Below, one piece after another: positions 1 to 5,633 of a stretch of DNA of 7,613 nt. Source of the DNA: Methylobacteriaceae bacterium (lineage in GTDB: Bacteria > Pseudomonadota > Alphaproteobacteria > Rhizobiales > Beijerinckiaceae); contig JAFAPJ010000552.1 of assembly GCA_019247255.1 (NCBI GenBank), positions 1 through 7,613 of the forward strand. The letters are read 5' to 3'. Below the pieces are notes generated by a model that had not been told where the DNA came from, did no database searches, and saw only the letters and a program-made list of their open reading frames with translations. Each line of letters begins with the position of its first letter. Position 1 is the stretch's first letter. A program made the translations under genes and the position numbers.

Positions 1-30
1 CCGGGCGAAGGGGGAAGCGGTCATGCTCGG

Positions 31-450
31 TCATGCGGCGGTCTTTGGTCGCGTGAGCCAGCACAGCACGGCGCATGACGAAAACAGGCCGATAGCGGTC
101 ACCCCGTGCACGCCCGGGAACCAGCTGAACGTAACCGACGCCCGCGCCTCGGCGCTGAAGAATTGCAGCCCGATGAAGCCTTGGCTCGCGACGGCCCAAC
201 CCTTCTCGGTACGCGAGCGGCGGCCAAGCCAGGCGAACGCGACCAGTAAGGGCGCGAGCGGCGCAAACGTGCGGACGAAGGCGACATGAGCTGCCCAGAG
301 CGCGGAGTCGACCATCGCCGCCTCGCCGGCGAGATACGCCTGGACCAGCAGACAGGCGGTGAGGAGCCACAGTATCAGGACAAAGAAGCCACGCGACCCG
401 GCCCGAAAGCTCGCGATCAGTGAAGAGGAGTCTTGTGTCGCCATCGCCAA
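31..450 (-). CDS. Small four-helix membrane protein, DUF6220-like
   Basis: A 139-residue hydrophobic protein with no known biochemical role. Four membrane segments can be seen, at about residues 21-42, 55-75, 84-100 and 112-133, with the short basic loop GRRSRTEK between the second and third. The pattern LWLL..LLVQ.YLAG in helix 1, an AAH at the start of helix 2 and PGVHG at the start of helix 4 resemble the DUF6220 family of about 120-140-residue membrane proteins; this is recognition from memory, not a search. There is no signal peptide cleavage site and no catalytic motif. Translation may start at TTG (448-450) or, two codons later, at ATG (442-444); neither has a clear Shine-Dalgarno sequence, and I prefer the ATG. 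The gene is divergent from the MarR regulator with about 40 bp between them, so it is a likely target of that regulator. It could instead be an unrelated small integral membrane protein. Confidence 0.72.
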   Translation of the reverse strand: MAMATQDSSSLIASFRAGSRGFFVLILWLLTACLLVQAYLAGEAAMVDSALWAAHVAFVRTFAPLAPLLVAFAWLGRRSRTEKGWAVASQGFIGLQFFSAEARASVTFSWFPGVHGVTAIGLFSSCAVLCWLTRPKTAA

Positions 451-451
451 C

Positions 452-496
452 CATCAGCCGTCTTATGCTAGGCTAATAGCATCAGTCGTCTTATGG
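452..496. promoter_or_regulatory. Probable MarR operator: palindrome inside a 16-bp direct repeat
   Basis: The divergent intergenic region holds two overlapping signals. The first is a perfect 6-bp-arm inverted repeat, ATGCTA-6 nt-TAGCAT (465-482), of the size and symmetry usual for MarR-dimer sites. The second is a 16-bp direct repeat, CATCAGCCGTCTTATG at 452-467 and CATCAGTCGTCTTATG at 480-495, with one mismatch and starts 28 bp apart. The second copy runs into the first possible ATG of the regulator gene (493). Binding here would cover the promoter region of both divergent genes, which fits autoregulation together with control of the membrane-protein gene. That function is inferred from layout; the repeats themselves are read directly. 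I could not assign convincing -35/-10 boxes in either direction. Confidence 0.6.
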
Positions 497-960
497 TTCC
501 AGCCATGATAGAGAGATCGCTACCGCCGCAGCCGGACGCCTTCCTCGGCTACACGGTCGTGCGGCTGGCCCATGTGCTGGAGAAGCGGTTCGAGCGTCGG
601 CTGCGCGCCGGGCTCGGTATCTCAGTGCGCCAGTTCGGCGCCCTCGTACATCTCCAACGCGATCCCGGCATCAGTTCGGCCCGACTTGCACGGCTCCTGC
701 TCATCACGCCGCAGAGCGCAGGCCCGTTGCTCGGCGCAATGGAGGCCGCCGGCCTAGTCTCTCGTGAGCCGCCGGCGAAGAATGGCTCGCGCATGCGAGT
801 CAAACCGACTGCCCGAGGAGAAGAACTGCTGGCCCAGGGCTACGCAATCACCGCGGATGCGAACGATTCTGATTTTCTCGACATAAGTCCGACGGAATGC
901 AAGCACGTCAACCAGCTTCTTCGAACGGTCCTCGCCAGGTTAATGGAAGAGGAGTACTAG
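493..960 (+). CDS. MarR-family transcriptional regulator
   Basis: A 155-residue winged-helix regulator expected to bind DNA as a dimer and respond to an unknown small ligand. It has the standard MarR layout: an N-terminal dimerisation helix (about 15-40, with R..HVLEKRFERRL), then the motif GISVRQFGALVHLQRDPGIS (42-61) leading into LARLL. The recognition helix is about 72-86, followed by GLVSRE, a wing (about 91-106, AKNGSRMRVKPT) and a C-terminal helix ending MEEEY. The wing has N97-G98-S99-R100 where many members have D.R, a mild variation. Two in-frame starts are possible, ATG at 493 and ATG at 505 (residue 5). The 493 start lies inside the upstream direct repeat and neither has a good Shine-Dalgarno, so 505 is plausible. 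It is divergent from the small membrane protein at 31-450. Family assignment is firm; the ligand and regulon are unknown. Confidence 0.92.
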   Translation: MVPAMIERSLPPQPDAFLGYTVVRLAHVLEKRFERRLRAGLGISVRQFGALVHLQRDPGISSARLARLLLITPQSAGPLLGAMEAAGLVSREPPAKNGSRMRVKPTARGEELLAQGYAITADANDSDFLDISPTECKHVNQLLRTVLARLMEEEY

Positions 961-1169
961 GATCGCAGGCGTGAGTCCGCACTCTGGCTACAGATAATCG
1001 TCGCTCGTCTCGCCGACGCTGCTGCGAAAGGCGTTGGAAAATCATTTGGTGGCGAAGCGTCGACACGAGAAAACCAGGGATATAACTCTTTACCCCGGAA
1101 CCTGCCTGGAAGATCGGGTACTCTTAGCTCCTTACGAAGCCAGCCTGCCTCGAAATCTGCGGCCTCAGC
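961..1169. other. Non-coding stretch left of the CRISPR relic, possible leader
   Basis: This 209-base stretch follows the marR stop codon and runs up to the first repeat. I see no credible gene, tRNA or strong terminator. The only structure after marR is a weak hairpin (GAGT-4 nt-ACTC near 972-983) with no T-tract. The part around 1034-1093 is noticeably richer in A/T than its surroundings, which fits a CRISPR leader lying upstream of the best-conserved repeat. It includes a sigma-70-like pair reading towards the array: TCGACA at 1060-1065 and TATAAC at 1081-1086. Each matches five of six consensus bases, but the 15-nt spacing is short. The leader assignment is inference from position and composition. 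Confidence 0.4.
1060..1086 (+). promoter_or_regulatory. Weak candidate leader promoter for the CRISPR relic
   Basis: TCGACA (1060-1065) and TATAAC (1081-1086) each differ at one position from the TTGACA and TATAAT consensus, and are separated by 15 nt instead of the preferred 16-18. They lie about 85 nt upstream of the first repeat and point in the direction in which the array would be transcribed, judged by repeat orientation. In GC-rich DNA such AT-rich matches are uncommon, but a chance match cannot be excluded. Confidence 0.25.
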
Positions 1170-1198
1170 GGCTCCCCCACCCACGCGGGGATGGACCC
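1170..1198 (+). repeat. CRISPR-like repeat 1
   Basis: A full 29-nt copy, starting GGCTCCCCCACCC and ending GCGGGGATGGACCC. It is the leftmost, presumably leader-proximal, copy. One 61-nt unit further left (around 1109-1137) there is no matching sequence, which supports this as the first repeat. The following spacer, 1199-1230, is exactly 32 nt. Confidence 0.82.
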
Positions 1199-1230
1199 TC
1201 GCCGTCGGCTGGCGGCCTCGGGCCCGTGAC

Positions 1231-1259
1231 GGCTCCCTCGCCCAGGCGGGGATGGACCC
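1231..1259 (+). repeat. CRISPR-like repeat 2
   Basis: A full 29-nt copy differing from repeat 1 only at positions 8 (T for C), 10 (G for A) and 15 (G for C). It starts exactly 61 nt after repeat 1. Its 3' part, GGCGGGGATGGACCC, is intact. Confidence 0.82.
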
Positions 1260-1270
1260 GTGTGGCAGGG

Positions 1271-1300
1271 CGCGATTGTACGGCCGCGGGGATTGGACCA
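1271..1300 (+). repeat. CRISPR-like repeat 3, 5' half lost
   Basis: Only the 3' half is recognisable: CGCGGGGATTGGACCA at 1285-1300, which matches the consensus end apart from one inserted T and a final A for C. The upstream half shows no useful match. It lies about 20 nt too close to repeat 2, so most of the intervening spacer appears to be deleted (about 1260-1270 remains). The distance from here to repeat 4 is again about one full unit. Confidence 0.6.
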
Positions 1301-1331
1301 GGACCTGCGGCTTCTGGAATACGCGGCGGCG

Positions 1332-1360
1332 AGACCCCCCGCCCACGCGAGGACGGATCT
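1332..1360 (+). repeat. CRISPR-like repeat 4, diverged
   Basis: It matches repeat 1 at about 20 of 29 positions. The core CCCACGCG is intact and is followed by AGGACGGATCT in place of GGGATGGACCC. The spacer to its left (about 1301-1331) is 31 nt and the one to its right (1361-1390) is 30 nt. Confidence 0.65.
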
Positions 1361-1390
1361 TGTAGGCTCGTCGTAAAGACTCGTCCAGGT

Positions 1391-1419
1391 GGCTCCCCTG
1401 CCTACGCTGGAATGAACTT
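1391..1419 (+). repeat. CRISPR-like repeat 5, diverged
   Basis: It matches repeat 1 at 21 of 29 positions and begins with the same GGCTCCCC. Its 3' end reads TGGAATGAACTT, closer to the ATGAAC form common in type I-E repeats than to the ATGGAC of repeats 1 and 2. One reading frame gives GSPAYAGMN, a translation often produced by I-E repeats. Confidence 0.68.
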
Positions 1420-1452
1420 CCCAGATGATCGTAGCTCAGATGGCTGATGCCG

Positions 1453-1589
1453 CGCGCCTTCGCTGACGCGCTCCAGGGACGCGGGGGGGGGTGCTCGGGA
1501 GCCATCCTCATCCGAGCGGGAGGATGAACGTCTGCTATCGGGCGATCACCCAGCGTCGGCTCTTGGCGCAGCTCGGAAGCGATGAACGT
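1453..1589 (+). repeat. Possible further decayed CRISPR-like units
   Basis: Three weak traces may continue the array towards kdpE. At 1453-1481 a copy shares ACGCG and about half of its positions, 62 nt after repeat 5. At 1501-1531 the sequence aligns at about 19 of 29 positions if two inserted bases are allowed, ending GCGGGAGGATGAACG. At 1558-1589 a copy begins GGCTC and ends GATGAACGT. The last two share the exact 10-mer GATGAACGTC 58 nt apart. Each is weak alone; the near-60-nt spacing is what makes them worth recording. The stretch also contains a run of nine G (1483-1491). I see no gene in 1420-1595. Confidence 0.3.
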
Positions 1590-1595
1590 CGGCGC

Positions 1596-2288
1596 TCAGG
1601 GCGAGGCGCTTAGCCGGTACCCGACACCAGGTTCGTTGACGATCAGCGTCGGGCGGCTCGGACTTACCTCGAGCTTTCGGCGAAGCGCGCGGACGGTCAC
1701 CCGCAGGTACTCCAGGTCTTGCTCGTGGGCTGGGCCCCAGACGGATCGCAGAAGCTGGCCATGGGTCAGGACGCGGCCCGGATGCTTGGCGAGCTCGGCG
1801 AAGAGCGCGAACTCCTTCGGCGTGAGGCGGACGGCGGCGCCGTCCCGCCGCACCTCGTGCGCGAGAAGGTCGACCTCGATGTCGCCGACGCGGAGGGATG
1901 CACGGACGCCCTGCTCCTGCAGCCGGTGGCGCGCCGCCGTGCGGATCCGGGCCAGGAGCTCGTCCGTGTCGAAGGGCTTCGTCACGTAGTCGTCGGCACC
2001 TGCGTTCAGGGCCGTCACCTTCTCGCCCGCGCTTTCGCGGGCGGAGAGGACCAGGATCGCGGCGGGGCTTGCGGCCTTGATCCGGCCGATCACGGCCTGC
2101 CCGTCCTCGTCGGGCAGCCCAAGGTCGAGGATCACGACCTCCGGGCGCTCGGCCGCGATCAGCCGAAGCGCCTCCCCTGCGCTCGCCGCGTCCGCCACCT
2201 TCATCGCCGCCGCTTCCAGGATCGTTCGGAGAAAGCGGCGGATCGCGGGGTCGTCGTCGACGACGAGGACCTTCAGGCCGAAGCTCAC
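1596..2288 (-). CDS. kdpE: KdpE, response regulator of the kdp operon
   Basis: A 230-residue OmpR/PhoB-type response regulator that accepts phosphate from KdpD and activates the kdp promoter under K+ limitation. The receiver domain (about 5-118) has the acidic pair D11/D12, the phospho-acceptor D55 in VVILDLGLPDEDG, S82 in the LSAR switch position and K104 in DYVTKPF. The winged-helix DNA-binding domain (about 130-228) shows RLTPKEFALFAELAKHPGR and ends VNEPGVGYRL, both characteristic of the family. The start is GTG at 2286-2288, which overlaps the kdpD stop as GTGA. A GAGG lies 4 nt upstream, which is short, so translational coupling to kdpD is likely. The reading frame stays open much further upstream (to 2657) but only as a shadow of kdpD. 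No clear terminator follows; the CRISPR-like relic begins within a few bases of the stop codon. The length is normal for KdpE. Confidence 0.96.
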   Translation of the reverse strand: MSFGLKVLVVDDDPAIRRFLRTILEAAAMKVADAASAGEALRLIAAERPEVVILDLGLPDEDGQAVIGRIKAASPAAILVLSARESAGEKVTALNAGADDYVTKPFDTDELLARIRTAARHRLQEQGVRASLRVGDIEVDLLAHEVRRDGAAVRLTPKEFALFAELAKHPGRVLTHGQLLRSVWGPAHEQDLEYLRVTVRALRRKLEVSPSRPTLIVNEPGVGYRLSASP

Positions 2289-5014
2289 GCGGCCTCGGCG
2301 GCGGCCTCTGCGGAGGCAGCGGCGAGCGGCAGGACGAGCGCGGGGGGTATGCGAAGGACGACGGCCGTGCCTGGGAGGCCGTCGCCGCCCGGCTCGACCG
2401 CGACAGCGAGACCCATGGCGTCCGCGAAACCCTTGATGATCGCGAGGCCGAGCCCGGACCCAGCCTTGCCGCGATCGCTGCCCTCCCCGAGCGCGAACGT
2501 GTCCAGCAAGCGGCCGGCGACCTCGGGCGGGAGGCCTGGTCCGCAGTCGCGGACGGCGACGGCTAGGCCGCCATCCGTGCAGCGGCGCGCCCTCATCTCG
2601 ATCGGCCCGGACGGGTCCGCGTGCTTCGCGGCGTTGTCGAGGAGGTTCAACAGGCAATGGTGGAAGAGCGTCGGATCGAGGCGTGCGAGCGGCAGGTCGT
2701 CGGGCACGTCGCGGACGACCGTGCGCCCGCCGAGCTGGCGTGCAAGGTCGGCCTCGGCGCTCGCGAAGGCGTCCACGAGGTCGACGGGCTCGGGCTTGAC
2801 CGGCATCGCGCCGGCTTCGAGCCGGCTCATGTCGAGAAGGTTCGTGATCAGCCGATCGACCCGCTGCGCCTCGTTCTCCAGCCCGGCCAGGAGGCCGGCG
2901 CCGTCTTCGCCCACGGCGAGGCGGCGCTTCAGCTCCGCGATGGATCCCGTCACGGTCGCGAGCGGTGTCCGCAGATCGTGGCCGACGGAGGACAGGAGCG
3001 CGCCGCGGGCGCGATCCCGCGCTTGCAGGGCGGCGACCGCCGTCATCTCCTCGGTCAGGCGAAGCCGGTCGAGCGCAACGGACGCCTGGTCAACGATGGC
3101 GTCCACGAGCGCCTGCTGGTCGGCGCGCGTGACGGCTCGCCCGTCAGGGCTGCCGAGTCCGAGTACGCCGAGCGCACCGTTATCGGCTCGCAGGGGCAGG
3201 AAGAGCCAATCGGCCCCGGGGAACGTGTCGGCGCCCTGACCGGCCGGGCGCGCGTTCGTGAACGCCCAGTCGGCCGCTGCCCGGTCGATGAGGGAAAGCT
3301 GGTCGTGCGGCGGGTGGCTCGCCGCGAGCGCGAGCTCGCCGTCACGCGGCAGAAGCACGACCGCTTGCGCGTCGAGCGCGCCCGCGGCCTCGCGACAGGT
3401 CGCCCAGGCGAGCGACGCCGTGTCCGTCGCCCTGTTCAGGGTGCGTGAGAAACCGGCGAGCGTCGCGTTCTGGCGCGCCCGGTCGGCCGCGAGGTCCGCC
3501 TGAACGCGCACGCGGGCGACAAGCTGCGCCGTCACGATCCCGACCAAGAGGAGGATCAGGAAGGTCAGGACGTTCTCCGGGTCCCGGATCGTGAAGGTGT
3601 AGAGCGGGGGCAGGAAGAAGAAATTGTAGGCGAGCGCGGAGGCCGCCGCGGCGACGATGGCGGGCGCGATCCCGAACCGGCTCGCGACCAGGACGACCGG
3701 GAGCAGGTAGAGGAGCGAGACGTTGCCGACGTCGAGCGCTCGGGCGAGCAGATGGGCCGCTCCGGTCGTCCCGGCGACAAGCGTCAGGGCTGCGACGTGC
3801 TCGGCCGGGCGGCCGACCGCGGCGGCCGACGGAAGTTTTGAGAGTCCTTCCGGTCCGCCCTCCTGCGCGGCTTGCTCGAGAGACACCACGTGAACCGCAG
3901 CGCCCTCCGAGCGTCGCACGAGCGTGTCGACCACCGAGCCGCGCAACAGCTCGAACAGGCGGGAGCGCTTGGCCTTGCCCACGACGATCTGTGTGCTGCG
4001 CGTCGCGCGGGTATGGTCGAGGATGCCGCGCGCGACGGTCGTGGCCGGCGCGGTCATCACCGTCGCGCCGAGCTCGGACGCGAGCCGCAGATGGCGGCTG
4101 AGCCGCTCGCGCTCGGCTGGCGTCAAACGTCGGTCCCGGGCCGTCTCGACATGCAGCGCCGTCCAGGGCGCGCTCAGGCCGTCCGCGAGCCGCTTGGCGG
4201 CCCGGATCACGTCGGGCCCGCCTGGATGGTCGTCAATCGCGACTGTCACGCGTTCCCCGCTCGCCCAAGGTCCGGCGAGCGCCTGCGCGCGCACCTCCTC
4301 CAGCACCTGCCGATCGACGGTCTGCGCCGCGCGCCGAAGCGCCAGCTCGCGCAACGCCGAAAGGTTGGCCTTGGAGAAGAAATGGCCGAGCGCGCGCGTC
4401 GCCTCGTCCGGCACATAGATTTTGCCAGCCTTGAGACGCTCGATCAGCTCGTCCGGCGTGACGTCGACGATCTCGATCGCGTCCGCCTCCTCCAGGATGC
4501 GATCCGGGACCGTCTCGCGGACTCGCACGCGCGTGAAGCTCGCCACGATGTCGGACAGGCTCTCCAGGTGCTGGACGTTGACGGTCGTGAAGACGTCGAT
4601 CCCGGCGTCGAGCACCTCCTCGATGTCCTGGTAGCGCTTCGGATGGCGGGAGCCGGGCGCGTTCGTGTGGGCGAGCTCGTCGATGAGGACGAGGGCTGGC
4701 CGGCGCGCCAGGACGGCGTCGAGGTCGAGCTCCGTCAGGAGGCGGCCGCCATAGGGCACGACCTTGCGGGGAAAGATTTCCAGGCCGCGGGTGAGCGCCT
4801 CCGTCTCCCGTCGTCGATGCGTCTCGACGAGGCCGATCACGACGTCGGCGCCGCCCTGCCGGCGCTCGTGGGCGTCGGACAGCATCTCGTAGGTCTTGCC
4901 GACCCCGGGGGCGGCCCCAAGGAAGACCTTCAGCTTGCCCCGCCCCTCCCGGCGGGCCTGGGCGAGAAGCGCTTCCGGCGAGGGACGGCCGTCATCGAGG
5001 TCGGCGTCGTTCAT
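2285..5014 (-). CDS. kdpD: KdpD, K+-responsive sensor histidine kinase
   Basis: A 909-residue membrane sensor kinase/phosphatase that controls KdpE in response to K+ and ionic strength. In order it shows: a KdpD N-terminal domain (about 24-232) with Walker A GAAPGVGKT (33-41) and the Walker B-like LVLIDELAHTNAPGSRH (108-124); a universal-stress-protein-like domain (about 250-380); four closely spaced membrane helices (about 405-500, including YNFFFLPPLYTF); a GAF domain (about 520-650); and the kinase core. The phosphorylated histidine is H679 in SVGHDLRTPLA. The ATP-binding domain has an N box (LLNLLDNAAKHA, around N794), DCGPGLPP and GSGLGLAI. The tail is Ala/Glu-rich. The SxS plus FTAxY c-di-AMP-binding pattern of Firmicutes KdpD is not seen in the stress-protein domain. 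The ATG at 5014 has AGAAG 7 nt upstream, and 20 nt separate it from kdpC. The protein appears complete and intact. Confidence 0.97.
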   Translation of the reverse strand: MNDADLDDGRPSPEALLAQARREGRGKLKVFLGAAPGVGKTYEMLSDAHERRQGGADVVIGLVETHRRRETEALTRGLEIFPRKVVPYGGRLLTELDLDAVLARRPALVLIDELAHTNAPGSRHPKRYQDIEEVLDAGIDVFTTVNVQHLESLSDIVASFTRVRVRETVPDRILEEADAIEIVDVTPDELIERLKAGKIYVPDEATRALGHFFSKANLSALRELALRRAAQTVDRQVLEEVRAQALAGPWASGERVTVAIDDHPGGPDVIRAAKRLADGLSAPWTALHVETARDRRLTPAERERLSRHLRLASELGATVMTAPATTVARGILDHTRATRSTQIVVGKAKRSRLFELLRGSVVDTLVRRSEGAAVHVVSLEQAAQEGGPEGLSKLPSAAAVGRPAEHVAALTLVAGTTGAAHLLARALDVGNVSLLYLLPVVLVASRFGIAPAIVAAAASALAYNFFFLPPLYTFTIRDPENVLTFLILLLVGIVTAQLVARVRVQADLAADRARQNATLAGFSRTLNRATDTASLAWATCREAAGALDAQAVVLLPRDGELALAASHPPHDQLSLIDRAAADWAFTNARPAGQGADTFPGADWLFLPLRADNGALGVLGLGSPDGRAVTRADQQALVDAIVDQASVALDRLRLTEEMTAVAALQARDRARGALLSSVGHDLRTPLATVTGSIAELKRRLAVGEDGAGLLAGLENEAQRVDRLITNLLDMSRLEAGAMPVKPEPVDLVDAFASAEADLARQLGGRTVVRDVPDDLPLARLDPTLFHHCLLNLLDNAAKHADPSGPIEMRARRCTDGGLAVAVRDCGPGLPPEVAGRLLDTFALGEGSDRGKAGSGLGLAIIKGFADAMGLAVAVEPGGDGLPGTAVVLRIPPALVLPLAAASAEAAAEAA

Positions 5015-5034
5015 GACGACGCTTCTAGCATGCC

Positions 5035-5619
5035 TCAGCGTGCGGCCGCCTTCGCCGCTGCGGCGTCGAGGCTGCGATTGAGCGCGAGCACGTTGACCCG
5101 CGGCTCGCCCAGGAATCCGAGTTCACGCTCCTCCGTCGCTCGGCGGACGAGCTCGGCGACGACCTCTCGGGCCAAGCCGCGCGCCCGGGCGACGCGGTCG
5201 ACCTGCGCCAGGGCAGCCCCCGGGCTCAGATGCGGATCGAGCCCGGAGCCGGAGGCCGTCACGAGGTCGGCCGGAACGGGACCGGAGACGCCGTCGGCGC
5301 GCGCGGCCTCGACGGCGCCCTTCACGCGCTCGACGAGCGACGCGGCCGTCGGGCCGAGGTTTGAGCCTGAGGAGGCGAGCGCGTCGTAGCCCTTCTCGCC
5401 GGCGGCCGAGGGGCGGCCCTGGAAATGACGTGGGCTCGCGAAGCTCTGCCCGATGAGCGAGGAGCCGATCACCCGGCCGTCCTGGACGAGGAGGCTCCCG
5501 TTCGCCTGGGCAGGGAACAGGGCCTGGGCGGCCCCGAACACGACGAGCGGGTAGAGAAGTCCCGTAACGCCCGAGAGGAGGACGAAGAGGACCAGGGCCG
5601 GGCGAAGCTGCGCAAGCAT
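5035..5619 (-). CDS. kdpC: KdpC, small subunit of the K+-transporting ATPase
   Basis: A 194-residue subunit of the KdpFABC high-affinity K+ pump; it is single-pass, membrane-anchored and needed for the activity of KdpB. An N-terminal helix (about 8-31, ALVLFVLLSGVTGLLYPLVV) is followed by a soluble domain with family hallmarks: GSSLIGQSF..P.HFQGRPSA (about 52-72), a SNLGPT stretch (about 85-90) and SGSGLDPHLSPGAA..Q..R.A (about 120-141). The C-terminus has LGFLGEPRVNVLALN, then an Ala-rich tail. The ATG at 5617-5619 is chosen because the membrane helix follows at once and a GAGG (5629-5632) lies 9 nt upstream, overlapping the kdpB stop codon. The frame is open much further upstream, but only as a shadow of kdpB. 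The length is close to E. coli KdpC (190). Confidence 0.96.
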   Translation of the reverse strand: MLAQLRPALVLFVLLSGVTGLLYPLVVFGAAQALFPAQANGSLLVQDGRVIGSSLIGQSFASPRHFQGRPSAAGEKGYDALASSGSNLGPTAASLVERVKGAVEAARADGVSGPVPADLVTASGSGLDPHLSPGAALAQVDRVARARGLAREVVAELVRRATEERELGFLGEPRVNVLALNRSLDAAAAKAAAR

Positions 5620-5633
5620 GAAGACGAGCCTCA
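5620..5633 (-). promoter_or_regulatory. kdpC ribosome-binding site overlapping kdpB stop
   Basis: On the minus strand the sequence TGAGG combines the kdpB stop codon TGA with a GAGG Shine-Dalgarno element 9 nt before the kdpC ATG. This fixes the kdpC start and suggests that ribosomes finishing kdpB can re-initiate on kdpC, helping to balance the two subunits. Confidence 0.6.

Larger units (their letters stand above)
1170..1419 (+). CRISPR. Degenerate orphan CRISPR array relic, type I-E-like repeats
   Basis: At least five copies of a 29-nt unit can be aligned, at 1170-1198, 1231-1259, about 1271-1300, 1332-1360 and 1391-1419. The consensus begins GGCTCCCC and ends GCGGGGATGGACCC, with C-rich and G-rich arms able to form the stem typical of I-E repeats (compare the E. 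coli repeat, which has CCCCGC and GCGGGG arms followed by ATAAACCG). Copies 1 and 2 match at 26 of 29 positions and are separated by exactly 32 nt, the usual I-E spacer length. The later gaps are about 9 (deleted), 31 and 30 nt. The ATGGACC end marks the 3' side of each repeat, so transcription would run along the plus strand. Repeats decay from left to right, as expected with a leader on the left. No cas genes are in the window. Translations across the repeats give HPRVGG and SPAYAGMN strings, a familiar artefact of I-E arrays. I infer a non-functional remnant. Confidence 0.8.

Noticed and set aside
18..38. Short tandem GGTCATGC copies near the left edge
   Set aside because: Two 8-bp copies 10 bp apart at the 3' end of the membrane-protein gene are too short and too few to mean more than chance, and the flank is cut by the window.
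1430..1450. tRNA-like fragment GTAGCTCAGATGG
   Set aside because: It matches the D-arm/A-box start of a tRNA, but there is no complementary GAGC to close the D stem, no anticodon arm and no TTCGAAT-type T arm downstream. It is a chance match or too small a remnant to call.
1483..1491. Run of nine G as a phase-variation tract
   Set aside because: It lies in non-coding decayed sequence, not in a gene or between promoter boxes, so no switching role can be argued. It may even be a sequencing-length uncertainty.
957..1511. Long open frame on the minus strand (184 residues) and an opposing one at 1034-1447
   Set aside because: Both run through the CRISPR-like repeats. Their translations contain HPRVGGG, PRVGGGSRR and SPAYAGMN strings produced by the repeat units. 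They have no recognisable domain and no ribosome-binding site, so they are artefacts.
1503..1526. Inverted repeat CATCCT-12 nt-AGGATG as a kdpE terminator
   Set aside because: The arms are only 6 bp with a 12-nt loop and there is no T-tract on either strand. It also overlaps a possible decayed CRISPR-like repeat, whose own symmetry could explain it.
1719..3239. 506-residue plus-strand open frame opposite kdpE and kdpD (similarly 3872-5389 and 5908-6948)
   Set aside because: These are shadows of genuine kdp genes caused by GC-rich codon bias. The translations are low-complexity and Arg/Ala/Ser-rich, with no domain, while the opposite strand carries complete conserved proteins.
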